NCBI RefSeq assembly: GCF_900143685.1
Contig: NZ_LT671675.1
Span: forward strand, 1-64,000
Direction: 5' to 3'
DNA length: 64,000 nucleotides
Origin: Parolsenella massiliensis
Lineage (GTDB): Bacteria; Actinomycetota; Coriobacteriia; Coriobacteriales; Atopobiaceae
The translations under genes were made by a program, and so were the position numbers. The notes under the pieces are model-generated. The model did not search any database. It was not told the DNA's origin and saw nothing but the letters and a program-made list of their open reading frames with translations. Position 1 is the stretch's first letter; every line of letters starts with the position of its first letter. Shown here one piece after another: positions 43,170 to 52,954 of this stretch.

Positions 43170-44368
43170 GAGAACCTCCTCTGCAGCCGCCCTGAGCGGG
43201 ATCTTTCTTGTAACGAGTCAACGAGAAGAGCCGCGAGAACCAGCGCCGCCGCAAATGCCAAGAGCGTGGCGCAACCCAGCTCCCACGTCGTGCCCGAGAT
43301 GACGCGGATGTCGAGCCCGTTGGCATAGACCGGCATGCCCACGACGCTTCCACACGAGAGGTACGAGCTGGGAAGGTGGCGCGCAATCTTCTGCCATTCC
43401 GTCTCCCGCGAGGCATACAGGGGAAGGAGCGGCGCAACGAGTAGGGCCAGGGAGAGCCCAAGGCCACAACTCGGCAGGATGGCCTCCGCCGTGGCGGCGA
43501 GCGCGGTGGTTACGAGGGCTGCCCCCATGATGAGCGCCATGTCCTTTGCGAGAACCTCCCCCACGGTGGTGCTCGCGACGTTTCCGTCGACAATCTGCAC
43601 GACGGGATAGGCGAGGTTCCCAAGCCCGTTCCTCACCAGGGCGAGCAATGTGGCGGGTGCAAGCTCCAGGGCGAGCGCGGCCAGGGCAAGGGCGAGTGCC
43701 ACGCCAAGGGCCGTCGTGCGCTTCTTGGCTCGATGAATCGGTGTCGCTTGCTCAAGCGATCTTGTGGCGAGACGGCGTTGTGACGCGCCCGCAAGCAGGG
43801 CAATGGGAAGCAGCGGCACGATACCGGGCATAAGGCCCAGAACAAAGGCGAGGTAGTAGGTGGCGGACATCTCGGCCGCAGTGTCGTAGACCTCGGGGTT
43901 CTCGAGTTGCGCCAGCCGGTGGATGAGCTCGGAGCGGGCGTAGAGGCTTGGATCTGGCTCGCTGTAGCCCGCCTTGACGCTTTCGAGCTCAATGTCGTAG
44001 TAGCGTGCGTAGGCGCCGAAGAAGTCCCTGCTTGGATAGGGTGTGGACGCAGCCTCCCCAAGGACAGTGAGCTCGCGGGCGTTGATGTCCTTGAGGTCTG
44101 CCGGTGCGGAGTCGTAGACGCCGTTGGCCGTGCTTGTCGACAGGATTTCGCGCGTCTGGCGTGCCTGTTCCTGACCGATTGCCTGGTCTGACAAGGTGGG
44201 GTATCCCATGAGCACGGGAAGCAGGAGCAAAATCTGAACGAGGACAAGAACGGCGAGCGTTGGCCTGTCCCAGAGGCATACCCTGAGCGTCGAGCGCGCG
44301 AGTGCGGCGAGCGGGCTTCTCATCTTGGACGCCGCGATGTCGAGCGTCGCTTCGGTGGGCTGGTGCAT
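43166..44368 (-). CDS. ABC transporter permease of a peptide/immunity-type system
   Basis: A 400-residue membrane protein. One membrane segment (about 37-57) is followed by a large extracytoplasmic domain (about 60-165, rich in QTREIL..., YARYYDIELESV) and then five to six further segments (170-192, 215-245, 270-295, 303-325, 365-392). This topology fits ABC-2-like bacteriocin or lantibiotic immunity permeases. GAAGGGAGAG precedes ATG 44368. First gene of the three-gene operon with the ATPase and secreted peptide. Confidence 0.85.
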   Translation of the reverse strand: MHQPTEATLDIAASKMRSPLAALARSTLRVCLWDRPTLAVLVLVQILLLLPVLMGYPTLSDQAIGQEQARQTREILSTSTANGVYDSAPADLKDINARELTVLGEAASTPYPSRDFFGAYARYYDIELESVKAGYSEPDPSLYARSELIHRLAQLENPEVYDTAAEMSATYYLAFVLGLMPGIVPLLPIALLAGASQRRLATRSLEQATPIHRAKKRTTALGVALALALAALALELAPATLLALVRNGLGNLAYPVVQIVDGNVASTTVGEVLAKDMALIMGAALVTTALAATAEAILPSCGLGLSLALLVAPLLPLYASRETEWQKIARHLPSSYLSCGSVVGMPVYANGLDIRVISGTTWELGCATLLAFAAALVLAALLVDSLQERSRSGRLQRRFS

Positions 44369-44851
44369 CTTCTCTCCCTTCTCCGGGTGAGTGCAGCGTC
44401 CACTATTTGTGATCTGATGTCTGTAGACGGAGCATATGAAGTTGGGAAGCGGGGCGTCTACAAGCCTTTGACCTCGCGTTTCTTCTCGAACCTATTTGTA
44501 CGCGCCAAGAGTCGTTGAGCACCCACATATGCGTGCTAGGAGGGCGTCTAGCGCGTATATGTGGGTGCTCGTTGGCTGGGCACGTAAATGTGGGTGCGCG
44601 GCTCACGGGCGTCCAAGGGCAATAGCTCTTCTCGGCAACGCAAATTCCCTGCGCCGTTGCGCTGAGATTGTGACGTTCGGTTGCACTCACAAAATCTAAG
44701 CGCGCTCAAAGAAGATTTTTTCATTTCTCGTTGTTATATCGAGAAGTGCTGGGTACCATTTCTAGCGTTGGTAACTAGCGCGCGGCACGCCGCCGCGCCA
44801 GCGACTGGCGTCAACGCAACCCGCCAGCGCTCAAGAAGGAGGTTCTTGGTT
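44369..44851. other. Intergenic region with palindromic repeats upstream of groES
   Basis: 483 bp without a gene, divergent between the ABC operon and groES. A long inverted repeat has the arms GAGCACCCACATATGCG (44517-44533) and CGTATATGTGGGTGCTC (44554-44570), matching at all but one position, with an inner stem GCTAG (44535-44539)/CTAGC (44548-44552). A third partial copy TAAATGTGGGTGC is at 44585-44597. Nearer groES, GCGCGGC and GCCGCGC form another hairpin around 44782-44800. I saw no CIRCE element; AAGAAGGAGG at about 44834 is the groES ribosome site. Confidence 0.7.
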
Positions 44852-45142
44852 ATGACTCTGAAGCCGCTTGGAGACCGCGTTCTCGTTAAGCCCGCCCCCA
44901 AGGAGGAGAAGACCTCGACCGGTCTGTACATCTCCAGTGGCGCGCAGGAGAAGCCGCAGCGTGGCGAGGTCATCGCGGTTGGCGCTGGCAAGGTCAGCGA
45001 CAAGGGCGAGCGCATCGTCCCCGACGTCAAGGTTGGCGACCAGGTCTACTACGGCAAGTTCGGTGGCAACGAGGTCAAGGTCGACGGCGAGGACTACCTG
45101 CTGCTCCGTGCCGACGACATCTACGCCGTCATCGAGGGCTAG
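44852..45142 (+). CDS. groES: Co-chaperonin GroES
   Basis: A 96-residue GroES: PLGDRVLVKPAPKEEKTSTG with the mobile loop (KTSTGLYISSGAQEKPQ), RGEVIAVGAGK and VGDQVYYGKFGGNEVK. It caps GroEL during protein folding. ATG 44852 has AAGGAGG; longer frames run from non-coding upstream DNA. groEL follows after 85 bp. Confidence 0.98.
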   Translation: MTLKPLGDRVLVKPAPKEEKTSTGLYISSGAQEKPQRGEVIAVGAGKVSDKGERIVPDVKVGDQVYYGKFGGNEVKVDGEDYLLLRADDIYAVIEG

Positions 45143-45212
45143 GACAACGTCCCGCGCAATTCCCGTACCTGTCTGCCGCGCAAGCTCTGACTCGGCCGAG
45201 CGCGGCATGTAA

Positions 45213-46868
<1,656 letters not shown>

Positions 46869-46891
46869 GCCTGAGGGTTTAGCCACCTGAC

Positions 46892-46986
46892 GAAGCCCCG
46901 GCCCGGCGTTGCACGCAAACGTCCTCGCGCCTTTGGCGCTGCGGAATGTTTGCGTTGCAACACCGGAGCCGGGGCTTCTGCTGTTT
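46892..46986 (+). terminator. Long hairpin terminator after groEL
   Basis: GAAGCCCCGGC at 46892-46902 pairs with GCCGGGGCTTC at 46968-46978, and within it GTTGCACGCAAAC pairs imperfectly with GTTTGCGTTGCAAC. The outer stem is followed by TGCTGTTT. The hairpin is about 90 nt, unusually long for a terminator. Confidence 0.8.
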
Positions 46987-47127
46987 ACCCCCTCAAGGGC
47001 TTCGACCGGAGGGTCGAGCGCATGTGGTGGCTGTTCGGCCCGACGGCCGGCGTCGGACGGATGCCCGAATGGCTACAATTAAACAGTTATGCCGCCGGGG
47101 AGCGGTGGGGTTGAAGGGGAGAGAGAC

Positions 47128-48411
47128 ATGGCCGAGAAGCGCGACCTGCTCGACGATTTCATCGATATCAAGAACGACTGGCAGGCGCTGTCGAACCCTG
47201 TCTCGGACGTCGCGAATGCGCTTGCGGCGAACCCCGAGGAGGTCAAGACCTGGAACCCCGCCGACTACAAGGAGCGCCCGCGCGCCAACGCCAACTCATG
47301 CGTCTCGTGCAAGTCTGGCAACGAGAACGCCTGCACGCTCTGCCGTGACGTCTGTCCCGTGAAGGCCATCGACCTGTCCGAGGGCGGCATCGAGATCGCG
47401 GACACCTGCCGCAAGTGCGGCCTGTGCTCCGCCGCCTGCCCCTCGGAGAGCTTCACGGCATTCCAGATCACCCCGCGCAAGCTCTATGACCGCATCGTTC
47501 GCGCGGCCACGGCGTTCGAGCACGCCTATGTCACCTGCACGCGCTCGCTTGGCCGCATGCCAGAGGGCAACGAGGTTGTGCTTCCCTGCGTGGGATGCGT
47601 TCCCACTGAGGTCTGGTACGCCATTCTCGCGGACTATCCCAATGTGTCCGTCTACCTGCCGCTGGGCATCTGCGACCGCTGCCGCAACACCACGGGCGAG
47701 GACGCGCTTGCCGAGCACATCGGCGCCGCCGAGGAGCTCTCTGCCAAGGGTATGGGCGTCGAAGTGGACGAGCGTGCCCTCGACCACACGAAGAACCATG
47801 ACTTCGAGCGCAAGGAGTTCATCAACAGCCTAGGCAAGCAGGGCATGAACGCCCTGGGTGCTGTGAACCCCGCCGTTGCCGCCGCGCGCTCGATCACCAA
47901 GAAGCTCGACGAGAACACGCGCCGCATCAACGCCATTACGCGCTCGCTCGAGGGGGCCGCGGCGCCTGCGCCGGCTCGCATGCACCGCATTCTCACCCAG
48001 CGTCGCCAGCTCTTGCTCACGACGCTGCAGCGCCACCCCAAGTACGCCGTTCGCCTCCACCCCCAGCGCCCCGTGTGTGACTCCGAGAAGTGCACGATGT
48101 GCGGCGAATGCGTCAACGTCTGCCCCGTGCATGCGTGCGAGCTTTCCGAGAACGGCATCTTCAAGGTCGAGGCCGGCTACTGCAACGAGTGCGGCGCCTG
48201 CCTCAAGGCGTGCGGTGAGCATGCCCTCACGTTCGAGGCGTATGATGCCGCCGAGCTCGTTGTCCCCGACAAGGAGGAGATCGAGCGCAAGAAGCGCCAG
48301 GCCGAGCAGAAGGCCGAGGTCGAGAAGCTCAAGAAGCAGGGCATGGAGCAGCTCAAGCGCGGCCTGGACTTCCTCGACAGCCTCAACCTCGGGGGAGACG
48401 ACGAGGACTAG
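47128..48411 (+). CDS. Polyferredoxin-like 4Fe-4S protein, unknown partner
   Basis: A 427-residue iron-sulfur protein. The N-terminal half has two ferredoxin-type clusters (CVSCKSGNENACTLCRDVCP; CRKCGLCSAACP), then CVGC and CDRC motifs in a central domain. A C-terminal two-cluster ferredoxin domain (CTMCGECVNVCP, CNECGACLKACG) leads to a highly charged helix (KKRQAEQKAEVEKLKKQ). It presumably transfers electrons in an anaerobic redox complex; no flavin or hydrogenase motif is visible. ATG 47128 has AGGGGAGAG. A lone gene between groEL and ychF, so the redox partner is not encoded next to it. Confidence 0.82.
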   Translation: MAEKRDLLDDFIDIKNDWQALSNPVSDVANALAANPEEVKTWNPADYKERPRANANSCVSCKSGNENACTLCRDVCPVKAIDLSEGGIEIADTCRKCGLCSAACPSESFTAFQITPRKLYDRIVRAATAFEHAYVTCTRSLGRMPEGNEVVLPCVGCVPTEVWYAILADYPNVSVYLPLGICDRCRNTTGEDALAEHIGAAEELSAKGMGVEVDERALDHTKNHDFERKEFINSLGKQGMNALGAVNPAVAAARSITKKLDENTRRINAITRSLEGAAAPAPARMHRILTQRRQLLLTTLQRHPKYAVRLHPQRPVCDSEKCTMCGECVNVCPVHACELSENGIFKVEAGYCNECGACLKACGEHALTFEAYDAAELVVPDKEEIERKKRQAEQKAEVEKLKKQGMEQLKRGLDFLDSLNLGGDDED

Positions 48412-48503
48412 GTAACAAGGCCGGGGCTCTCCTCGGCACGAGATAGGCCGGCCGTATGGCTGGCAACGCCGGGCAGTGCCCGGAAGCTACGGAAGGAACG
48501 AAC

Positions 48504-49580
48504 GTGTCACTCTCCATCGGCATCGTTGGTCTGCCCAACGTTGGCAAGTCCACCCTGTTCACGGCCCTCACCAAGAAGGGTGGCCTTGCGGCCAACTACC
48601 CCTTCGCCACGATCGAGCCCAACGTGGGCATCGTCGACGTCCCGGACGGACGCCTCCAGAAGCTCGCCGACATCGTGCATCCGGGCCGCATCGTTCCGGC
48701 CACGGTTGAGTTCGTGGACATCGCCGGCCTCGTGAAGGGCGCCTCCGAGGGCGAGGGCCTTGGCAACCAGTTCCTGGCCAACATTCGCGAGACGGATGCC
48801 ATCTGCGAGGTCGTTCGCTACTTCTCCGACCCTAACGTCATGCGCGAGGTTGGCCGCACGGCCGAGTTCGTCGATCCCGCCGGTGACGCCGACACGATCA
48901 TGACCGAGCTTATCCTTGCCGACATCCAGACGCTCGAGAAGCAGATTCCCAAGCTCGAGAAGGAGGCCCGCCGCGACAAGGAGCTGGCGCCCAAGCTTGC
49001 CGTGGCCAAGCGCCTCGTCGACTGGCTGAACGAGGGCAACCGCGCCGCGACCATGGACATGACCGATGACGAGCGCGCCGCCGCCCGCGAGCTGTTCCTG
49101 CTCACGCTCAAGCCCATCATCTACGTGGCAAACGTGGACGAGGACGCCCTGGGCGAGGACCTCGCTCCCATCGATGGCATCAAGCCCATTCCCGTGTGCG
49201 CCAAGATCGAGGCCGAGCTGTCCGAGCTCGACGCCGACGAGGCGGCTGAGTACCTCAAGGACCTGGGCATCGAGGCAAGTGGCCTGGACGTTCTCGCGCG
49301 CGTGGCCTACAGCACGCTGGGGCTCCAGAGCTACTTCACCGCTGGCGAGATGGAGGTCAAGGCCTGGACCATCCCCGTGGGTGCCAAGGCCCCGCAGGCC
49401 GCCGGCGTCATCCACTCCGATTTCGAGCGCGGCTTCATCAAGGCCGAGGTCGCGAGCTACGATGACTACGTGACCCTCGGTGGCGAGGCTGGCTGCAAGG
49501 CCGCCGGAAAGCTCCGAATGGAGGGCAAGGACTACGTCGTGGCAGACGGCGACGTCATGCACTTCCGCTTTAACGTGTAG
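48504..49580 (+). CDS. ychF: Redox-regulated ATPase YchF
   Basis: A 358-residue Obg-family ATPase. GTG 48504 is taken as start after GGAAGGA. Motifs: G1 [11 protein letters not shown]3 [10 protein letters not shown], the NxxE-type G4 variant (YVANVDED), and the C-terminal TGS-like domain ([32 protein letters not shown]). It binds ribosomes and acts in stress and redox responses. A hairpin array and a terminator follow. Confidence 0.96.
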   Translation: MSLSIGIVGLPNVGKSTLFTALTKKGGLAANYPFATIEPNVGIVDVPDGRLQKLADIVHPGRIVPATVEFVDIAGLVKGASEGEGLGNQFLANIRETDAICEVVRYFSDPNVMREVGRTAEFVDPAGDADTIMTELILADIQTLEKQIPKLEKEARRDKELAPKLAVAKRLVDWLNEGNRAATMDMTDDERAAARELFLLTLKPIIYVANVDEDALGEDLAPIDGIKPIPVCAKIEAELSELDADEAAEYLKDLGIEASGLDVLARVAYSTLGLQSYFTAGEMEVKAWTIPVGAKAPQAAGVIHSDFERGFIKAEVASYDDYVTLGGEAGCKAAGKLRMEGKDYVVADGDVMHFRFNV

Positions 49581-49593
49581 GTTGCCAATGGGC

Positions 49594-49678
49594 GATTTCG
49601 CCGCGCGATCCCTCGGCGGGGACAGATTTGCTTCGCAAATCTCCCTTAGCCCCTTCCTCGGGGTCGTGCGGCGAAATC
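49594..49678. repeat. Nested inverted repeat after ychF
   Basis: GATTTCGCCGC (49594-49604) pairs perfectly with GCGGCGAAATC (49668-49678), and AGATTTG (49624-49630) with CAAATCT (49636-49642) around CTTCG. It is an 85-nt folded element of unknown role, between ychF and its terminator. Confidence 0.85.
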
Positions 49679-49699
49679 TTTGCGTCTCTCATTTGAATC

Positions 49700-49746
49700 A
49701 AGCCCCGCAGCCGGCCATGGCTAGGTCCGGTTGCGGGGCTTGTTGA
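49700..49746 (+). terminator. ychF terminator, left copy of a 45-bp duplication
   Basis: AAGCCCCGCAGCCGG pairs with CCGGTTGCGGGGCTT across a GCCATGGCTAGGT loop, then TGTT. An identical 45-bp copy is at 51425-51469. Confidence 0.92.
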
Positions 49747-49876
49747 TTAATCAAGGGACGTTTGGCGTGGTAAAACGACTGCTGGCCGAATGTCCGTTAG
49801 TTTTGCTGTTGAATCATTGTTTCTGTATGCCATGTTGCTGTCAGTTCTGTTGGGCAATTTGACTCTGGGGGCGATG

Positions 49877-51043
49877 ATGGATAGAAGAACGTTTATTAGG
49901 CTTGCGGCTAGCTCGGTTGCTTGCAGTTTCGTTGGTGGGGCCATTCCTGCTGGCGCTGAAGAACTGGATGATAATTTCATACCTTTCTCTCCAGAACTCG
50001 CCACCGAGATGGCTAGCGCGTTTTTTGAGGGAGCTGGTGGCCTATCCTCATGCATCTGTTCTGAACCTATCCCGTTATTTGATTCTTCGGGACAATTCCA
50101 AGGTTATGAAGTCACTGCGGCCGACTATTCAGATTGTCCGCTAGGCTATGTTGTGTTCGACGCGCGCTGTCCCGGGATCGTCTCTAGATTCTCATCTGCC
50201 GAGGGCAAGCTTGGTCCTTACGAGCAAATCGTAGGCAATGATGTGAGCGCGTATTCTCTTGCGGCGGATCAACCTATGCTTGTCTCCTCGAGTCCATTGG
50301 ACTTTTCGGTTCCTTTGTTCTCGAGAGGGGTCTCCCTATTGGCCGGTGGCGAGGTCGTTAAGCTCCCAGATGCGACTGCCACTTTCTCCGATGATGGCAG
50401 CTCTTCCTATGATCCTACTTCTTGGAATGAGCTGATGATTAGGTGGACTGAGGTCCTTCGTGGGCCATATACGCTTAAGGAACACAATAACATCGAGGTA
50501 AATGGTCTTAGCCAGGCCGAGTCGGTGGATGCGCTCAGGAGGTATGCCTGCGCTGTGACGGCCCTGTATTCGATAGCATCGACCATGCTAAATGCTGCGG
50601 GGAATGATTGGCTCATTAACCGTCATAACGACATAGGCTGTTACAACACAATTTGGGAGTATACAAACACTACGGTTGATCACGTGAAAGATGGAGTGAC
50701 GTATGGAAGTACCCAACACCAGGACATAGGACCTGGATTCCAGCGTTTCTGTGCGGAGAGAGGGATCTCGATTCTTCCTGTTCGCGTGGTGTCGCCCAGC
50801 TTGCAGAAATTCAAGAATCAGGTTGATGCTCTGAGACAGAGCGTTGTCATGCTTGCGATTAATGAGGGGACTATCTCCGCGCCGAAGAGGGCAGGTCATG
50901 CCATGGCTGTTTCTGGGTACGGAAGGATAACGAGGGGGTCAACGTCGCTCAATTGCATCGTCGTTCACGACGGGTGGAGTGATGAGGCGTTTATCAACTA
51001 CGACTTCCAGGGCTTCATGGACAAGAACGGGGTATTCATGTGA
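49877..51043 (+). CDS. Secreted cysteine-peptidase-like protein (C10/C39-like)
   Basis: A 388-residue exported protein. ATG 49877 (behind GGGGG) gives a twin-arginine-like leader: DRRTFIR, then hydrophobic LAASSVACSFVGGAIP. Residues 40-150 resemble an inhibitory propeptide (DCPLGYVVFDARCPGIVSRFS). The catalytic half has a candidate cysteine in RRYACAVTALYSIA, a histidine in RAGHAMAVSGYGR and VVHDGW near the end, the Cys-His-Asn/Asp order of papain-like C10/C39 peptidases. The DNA is markedly AT-richer than its neighbours. Substrate unknown; a toxin-like or host-interacting role is an inference. Confidence 0.7.
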   Translation: MDRRTFIRLAASSVACSFVGGAIPAGAEELDDNFIPFSPELATEMASAFFEGAGGLSSCICSEPIPLFDSSGQFQGYEVTAADYSDCPLGYVVFDARCPGIVSRFSSAEGKLGPYEQIVGNDVSAYSLAADQPMLVSSSPLDFSVPLFSRGVSLLAGGEVVKLPDATATFSDDGSSSYDPTSWNELMIRWTEVLRGPYTLKEHNNIEVNGLSQAESVDALRRYACAVTALYSIASTMLNAAGNDWLINRHNDIGCYNTIWEYTNTTVDHVKDGVTYGSTQHQDIGPGFQRFCAERGISILPVRVVSPSLQKFKNQVDALRQSVVMLAINEGTISAPKRAGHAMAVSGYGRITRGSTSLNCIVVHDGWSDEAFINYDFQGFMDKNGVFM

Positions 51044-51411
51044 GGCGCTTGCTTGCCTTTATCGGGATTCTCTCGTTGCTGTTCTCGGCGTATTACGTCG
51101 CATTTGAACGTACTGATTGCTTGGGCGATTTGACAAGCGGTGGGTATGAGGATTCGATGGCCCAGGCGACGGGAAAGGTGATTGAGAAGAACCCAGACAA
51201 TCACACCATTGTTCTTGATACAGGCTTCGGCGATGGATCTGTTGGCGAGATAAGGCTCGACATGGGGTCGGATGATGAGAGAAGTCCCTTTGGCTCTATA
51301 GAGGTTGGGGATTATCTAAGAGTCAACTATCTCAGATCCGTCTTGCCAAGCGGAGGGTATGAGTTCATGGGCCTGGAGAAGCCCAGGTCGCGCAACTCCA
51401 GCCTTGAGTGA
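51040..51411 (+). CDS. Small membrane-anchored protein partnered with the peptidase
   Basis: A 123-residue protein starting with GTG 51040, overlapping the preceding stop by four bases. A short basic start and one hydrophobic segment (LLAFIGILSLLFSAYYVAF) are followed by an acidic outside domain with a beta-rich, OB-like feel (ATGKVIEKNPDNHTIVLDTG, VGDYLRVNYLRS). It could be an inhibitor or binding partner of the peptidase, or an immunity factor; this is from linkage only. It is also AT-rich. Confidence 0.65.
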   Translation: MRRLLAFIGILSLLFSAYYVAFERTDCLGDLTSGGYEDSMAQATGKVIEKNPDNHTIVLDTGFGDGSVGEIRLDMGSDDERSPFGSIEVGDYLRVNYLRSVLPSGGYEFMGLEKPRSRNSSLE

Positions 51412-51424
51412 AAGAGCCTTGCGA

Positions 51425-51472
51425 AAGCCCCGCAGCCGGCCATGGCTAGGTCCGGTTGCGGGGCTTGTTTTA
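51425..51472 (+). terminator. Right copy of the 45-bp terminator
   Basis: Bases 51425-51469 are identical to 49700-49744 (hairpin AAGCCCCGCAGCCGG/CCGGTTGCGGGGCTT), followed here by TTAT. It ends the peptidase cassette and brackets it with the ychF terminator. Confidence 0.92.
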
Positions 51473-51482
51473 TCGGCTCGAA

Positions 51483-51591
51483 CCAAACTCCGCTTCTGGG
51501 GATGAAATGGAGGCAATTATCGACCTGAAACGTCCCAGAAAGCGGAGTTTGCTGGTGATGAGTGATGAAACGTCCCGGGAGGCGGAGTTTG
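51483..51591. repeat. Three copies of a ~20-bp repeat, one inverted
   Basis: TGAAACGTCCC then AGAAAGCGGAGTTTG (51526-51551), TGAAACGTCCC then GGGAGGCGGAGTTTG (51566-51591), and the inverted CCAAACTCCGCTTCTGGGG (51483-51501). Between the cassette terminator and the first LCP gene. No coding potential. Confidence 0.75.
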
Positions 51592-51627
51592 TGACGAGAC
51601 CACGTGAAGTCGATTGTTATGGGAGTG

Positions 51628-52938
51628 CTACTGCCCGACGACGCCGGCGAGGCCGGCGGTGGGGTCTTGGCTGGCGTCCTCGTAGGGCGGCAGGCCCTGG
51701 CCCACGCGGCTCATCATCGTCTGCCAGGCACTCTCATTGACCTTCTCGTACCACGTGCCGTTCACGTACTCGCTCGTGGTGGGCTCGAGGCCCGAGTAGA
51801 GGTTCTTGCTCATGTCGAAACCAACGAAGCGTGCGCCCAGGAGCATGAGCTCGATGCCCGTGATATCGGTGCTCACGCTCACGCTTGCGGCGTTCAGCGT
51901 CGCTAGCAGCATGAACGGGTTGCCCGAGAGTGCCTTCTTGAGGATGGCGCCCAGCACCATGCGCTGGTTTGCCGTGCGGTAGTAGTCGCCGGCGCCGTAC
52001 TGGTCATAGGCGTGGCGGGCGCGGCACAGGCCCAGCGCCTGCGCGCCGTTGATGGTCTGCGGGCCCGCCTTGAGGCTCACGCCGGCAAGCTCGTCGTCGA
52101 TGTCGATGGGCACGTTGACATCGATGCCGCCCAGGTCATCCACCACGGAGGTGAAGCTGTCGAAGTCAATCTCGGCGTAATGGGCGATGGGGACGTTCGC
52201 GAGCTTGGAGACCGTCTTGATGAGCAGGGGCGCGCCGCCGTAGGTGTAGGCGGCGTTGATCTTCTGCTGGCCGTAGTCTCCGCCCAGGTCAACAAGGGTG
52301 TCTCGCTGAATCGAGACGAGCGTGAGCTTGGCTGCCAGCGGGTCCACACGGGCCAGGATGATGGAGTCCGTGCGGTAGACGCCGCCCGTCGAGTTGTTCT
52401 CGACGCGGTCCTCGGACTTGTCTGTGCCCACGAGCAGCATGTAGAACGGCGTGCCAGGCAGCGCCGGCGTGAGCGAGAGCCTCGTGTCGAGCCCGATGCC
52501 GCTTCCCAGCCTTACGGTGATGAGCACGGAGAACGCGAGAAGTGCCACGAGCGCGCCGATGAGGGCGCGCTTGGCGATTTTGAGCCCGCGATGCACGTCG
52601 AAGCTGCGTCGCTGCTGGTAGGAGCCATCGTTGTAGAACTGGTTGCCAACGCCGCTGCGTGCGGGAAGGTGCTCCTCTATGTCGCGCTGGGCTCGGCGCA
52701 GCGGGGTGTTTTGCTCGCGCTGCTGGCGCATGCGACGGTAGCGCTCGGCGTCGTTTGCCTCGTAGCTCGAGACGGGCCGGGGTGCCTGTTGCGCCTCGGG
52801 TTGCGGCTCAGGATACGGCTGACCAGTGGGTGCCTGTGCTTCACGGGAGTAATCGGTGGCAGAGCGCCCACGGGTCGAGGCTCCGGCCGCTCGCTGCTCG
52901 GCTGGGGTCATCGTCCTGTGGGCGCGTCTGGGTGCCAT
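51628..52938 (-). CDS. LytR-CpsA-Psr family wall-polymer ligase, second copy
   Basis: A 436-residue LCP protein. A long basic/Pro-Gln-rich cytoplasmic tail leads to a membrane segment (ALIGALVALLAFSVLITVRL), then the LCP catalytic domain: FYMLLVGTDKSEDR, the arginine/aspartate TDSIILARVDP and TLVSIQRDTLVDL, INAAYTYGG, FDSFTSVVDDLGGIDV, and CRARHAYDQYGAGDYYRTANQRM split near the end. It transfers wall teichoic acid-like or capsular polymers to peptidoglycan. Start ATG 52938 is 16 bp from the upstream LCP gene. No LytR_C domain. Confidence 0.9.
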   Translation of the reverse strand: MAPRRAHRTMTPAEQRAAGASTRGRSATDYSREAQAPTGQPYPEPQPEAQQAPRPVSSYEANDAERYRRMRQQREQNTPLRRAQRDIEEHLPARSGVGNQFYNDGSYQQRRSFDVHRGLKIAKRALIGALVALLAFSVLITVRLGSGIGLDTRLSLTPALPGTPFYMLLVGTDKSEDRVENNSTGGVYRTDSIILARVDPLAAKLTLVSIQRDTLVDLGGDYGQQKINAAYTYGGAPLLIKTVSKLANVPIAHYAEIDFDSFTSVVDDLGGIDVNVPIDIDDELAGVSLKAGPQTINGAQALGLCRARHAYDQYGAGDYYRTANQRMVLGAILKKALSGNPFMLLATLNAASVSVSTDITGIELMLLGARFVGFDMSKNLYSGLEPTTSEYVNGTWYEKVNESAWQTMMSRVGQGLPPYEDASQDPTAGLAGVVGQ

Positions 52939-52954
52939 CTTGTGCCTGCTTTGC

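Noticed and set aside
42483-44368. Nutrient ABC importer
   Set aside because: No solute-binding protein is encoded and the permease has a large outer loop; an export or immunity role fits better next to the secreted peptide.
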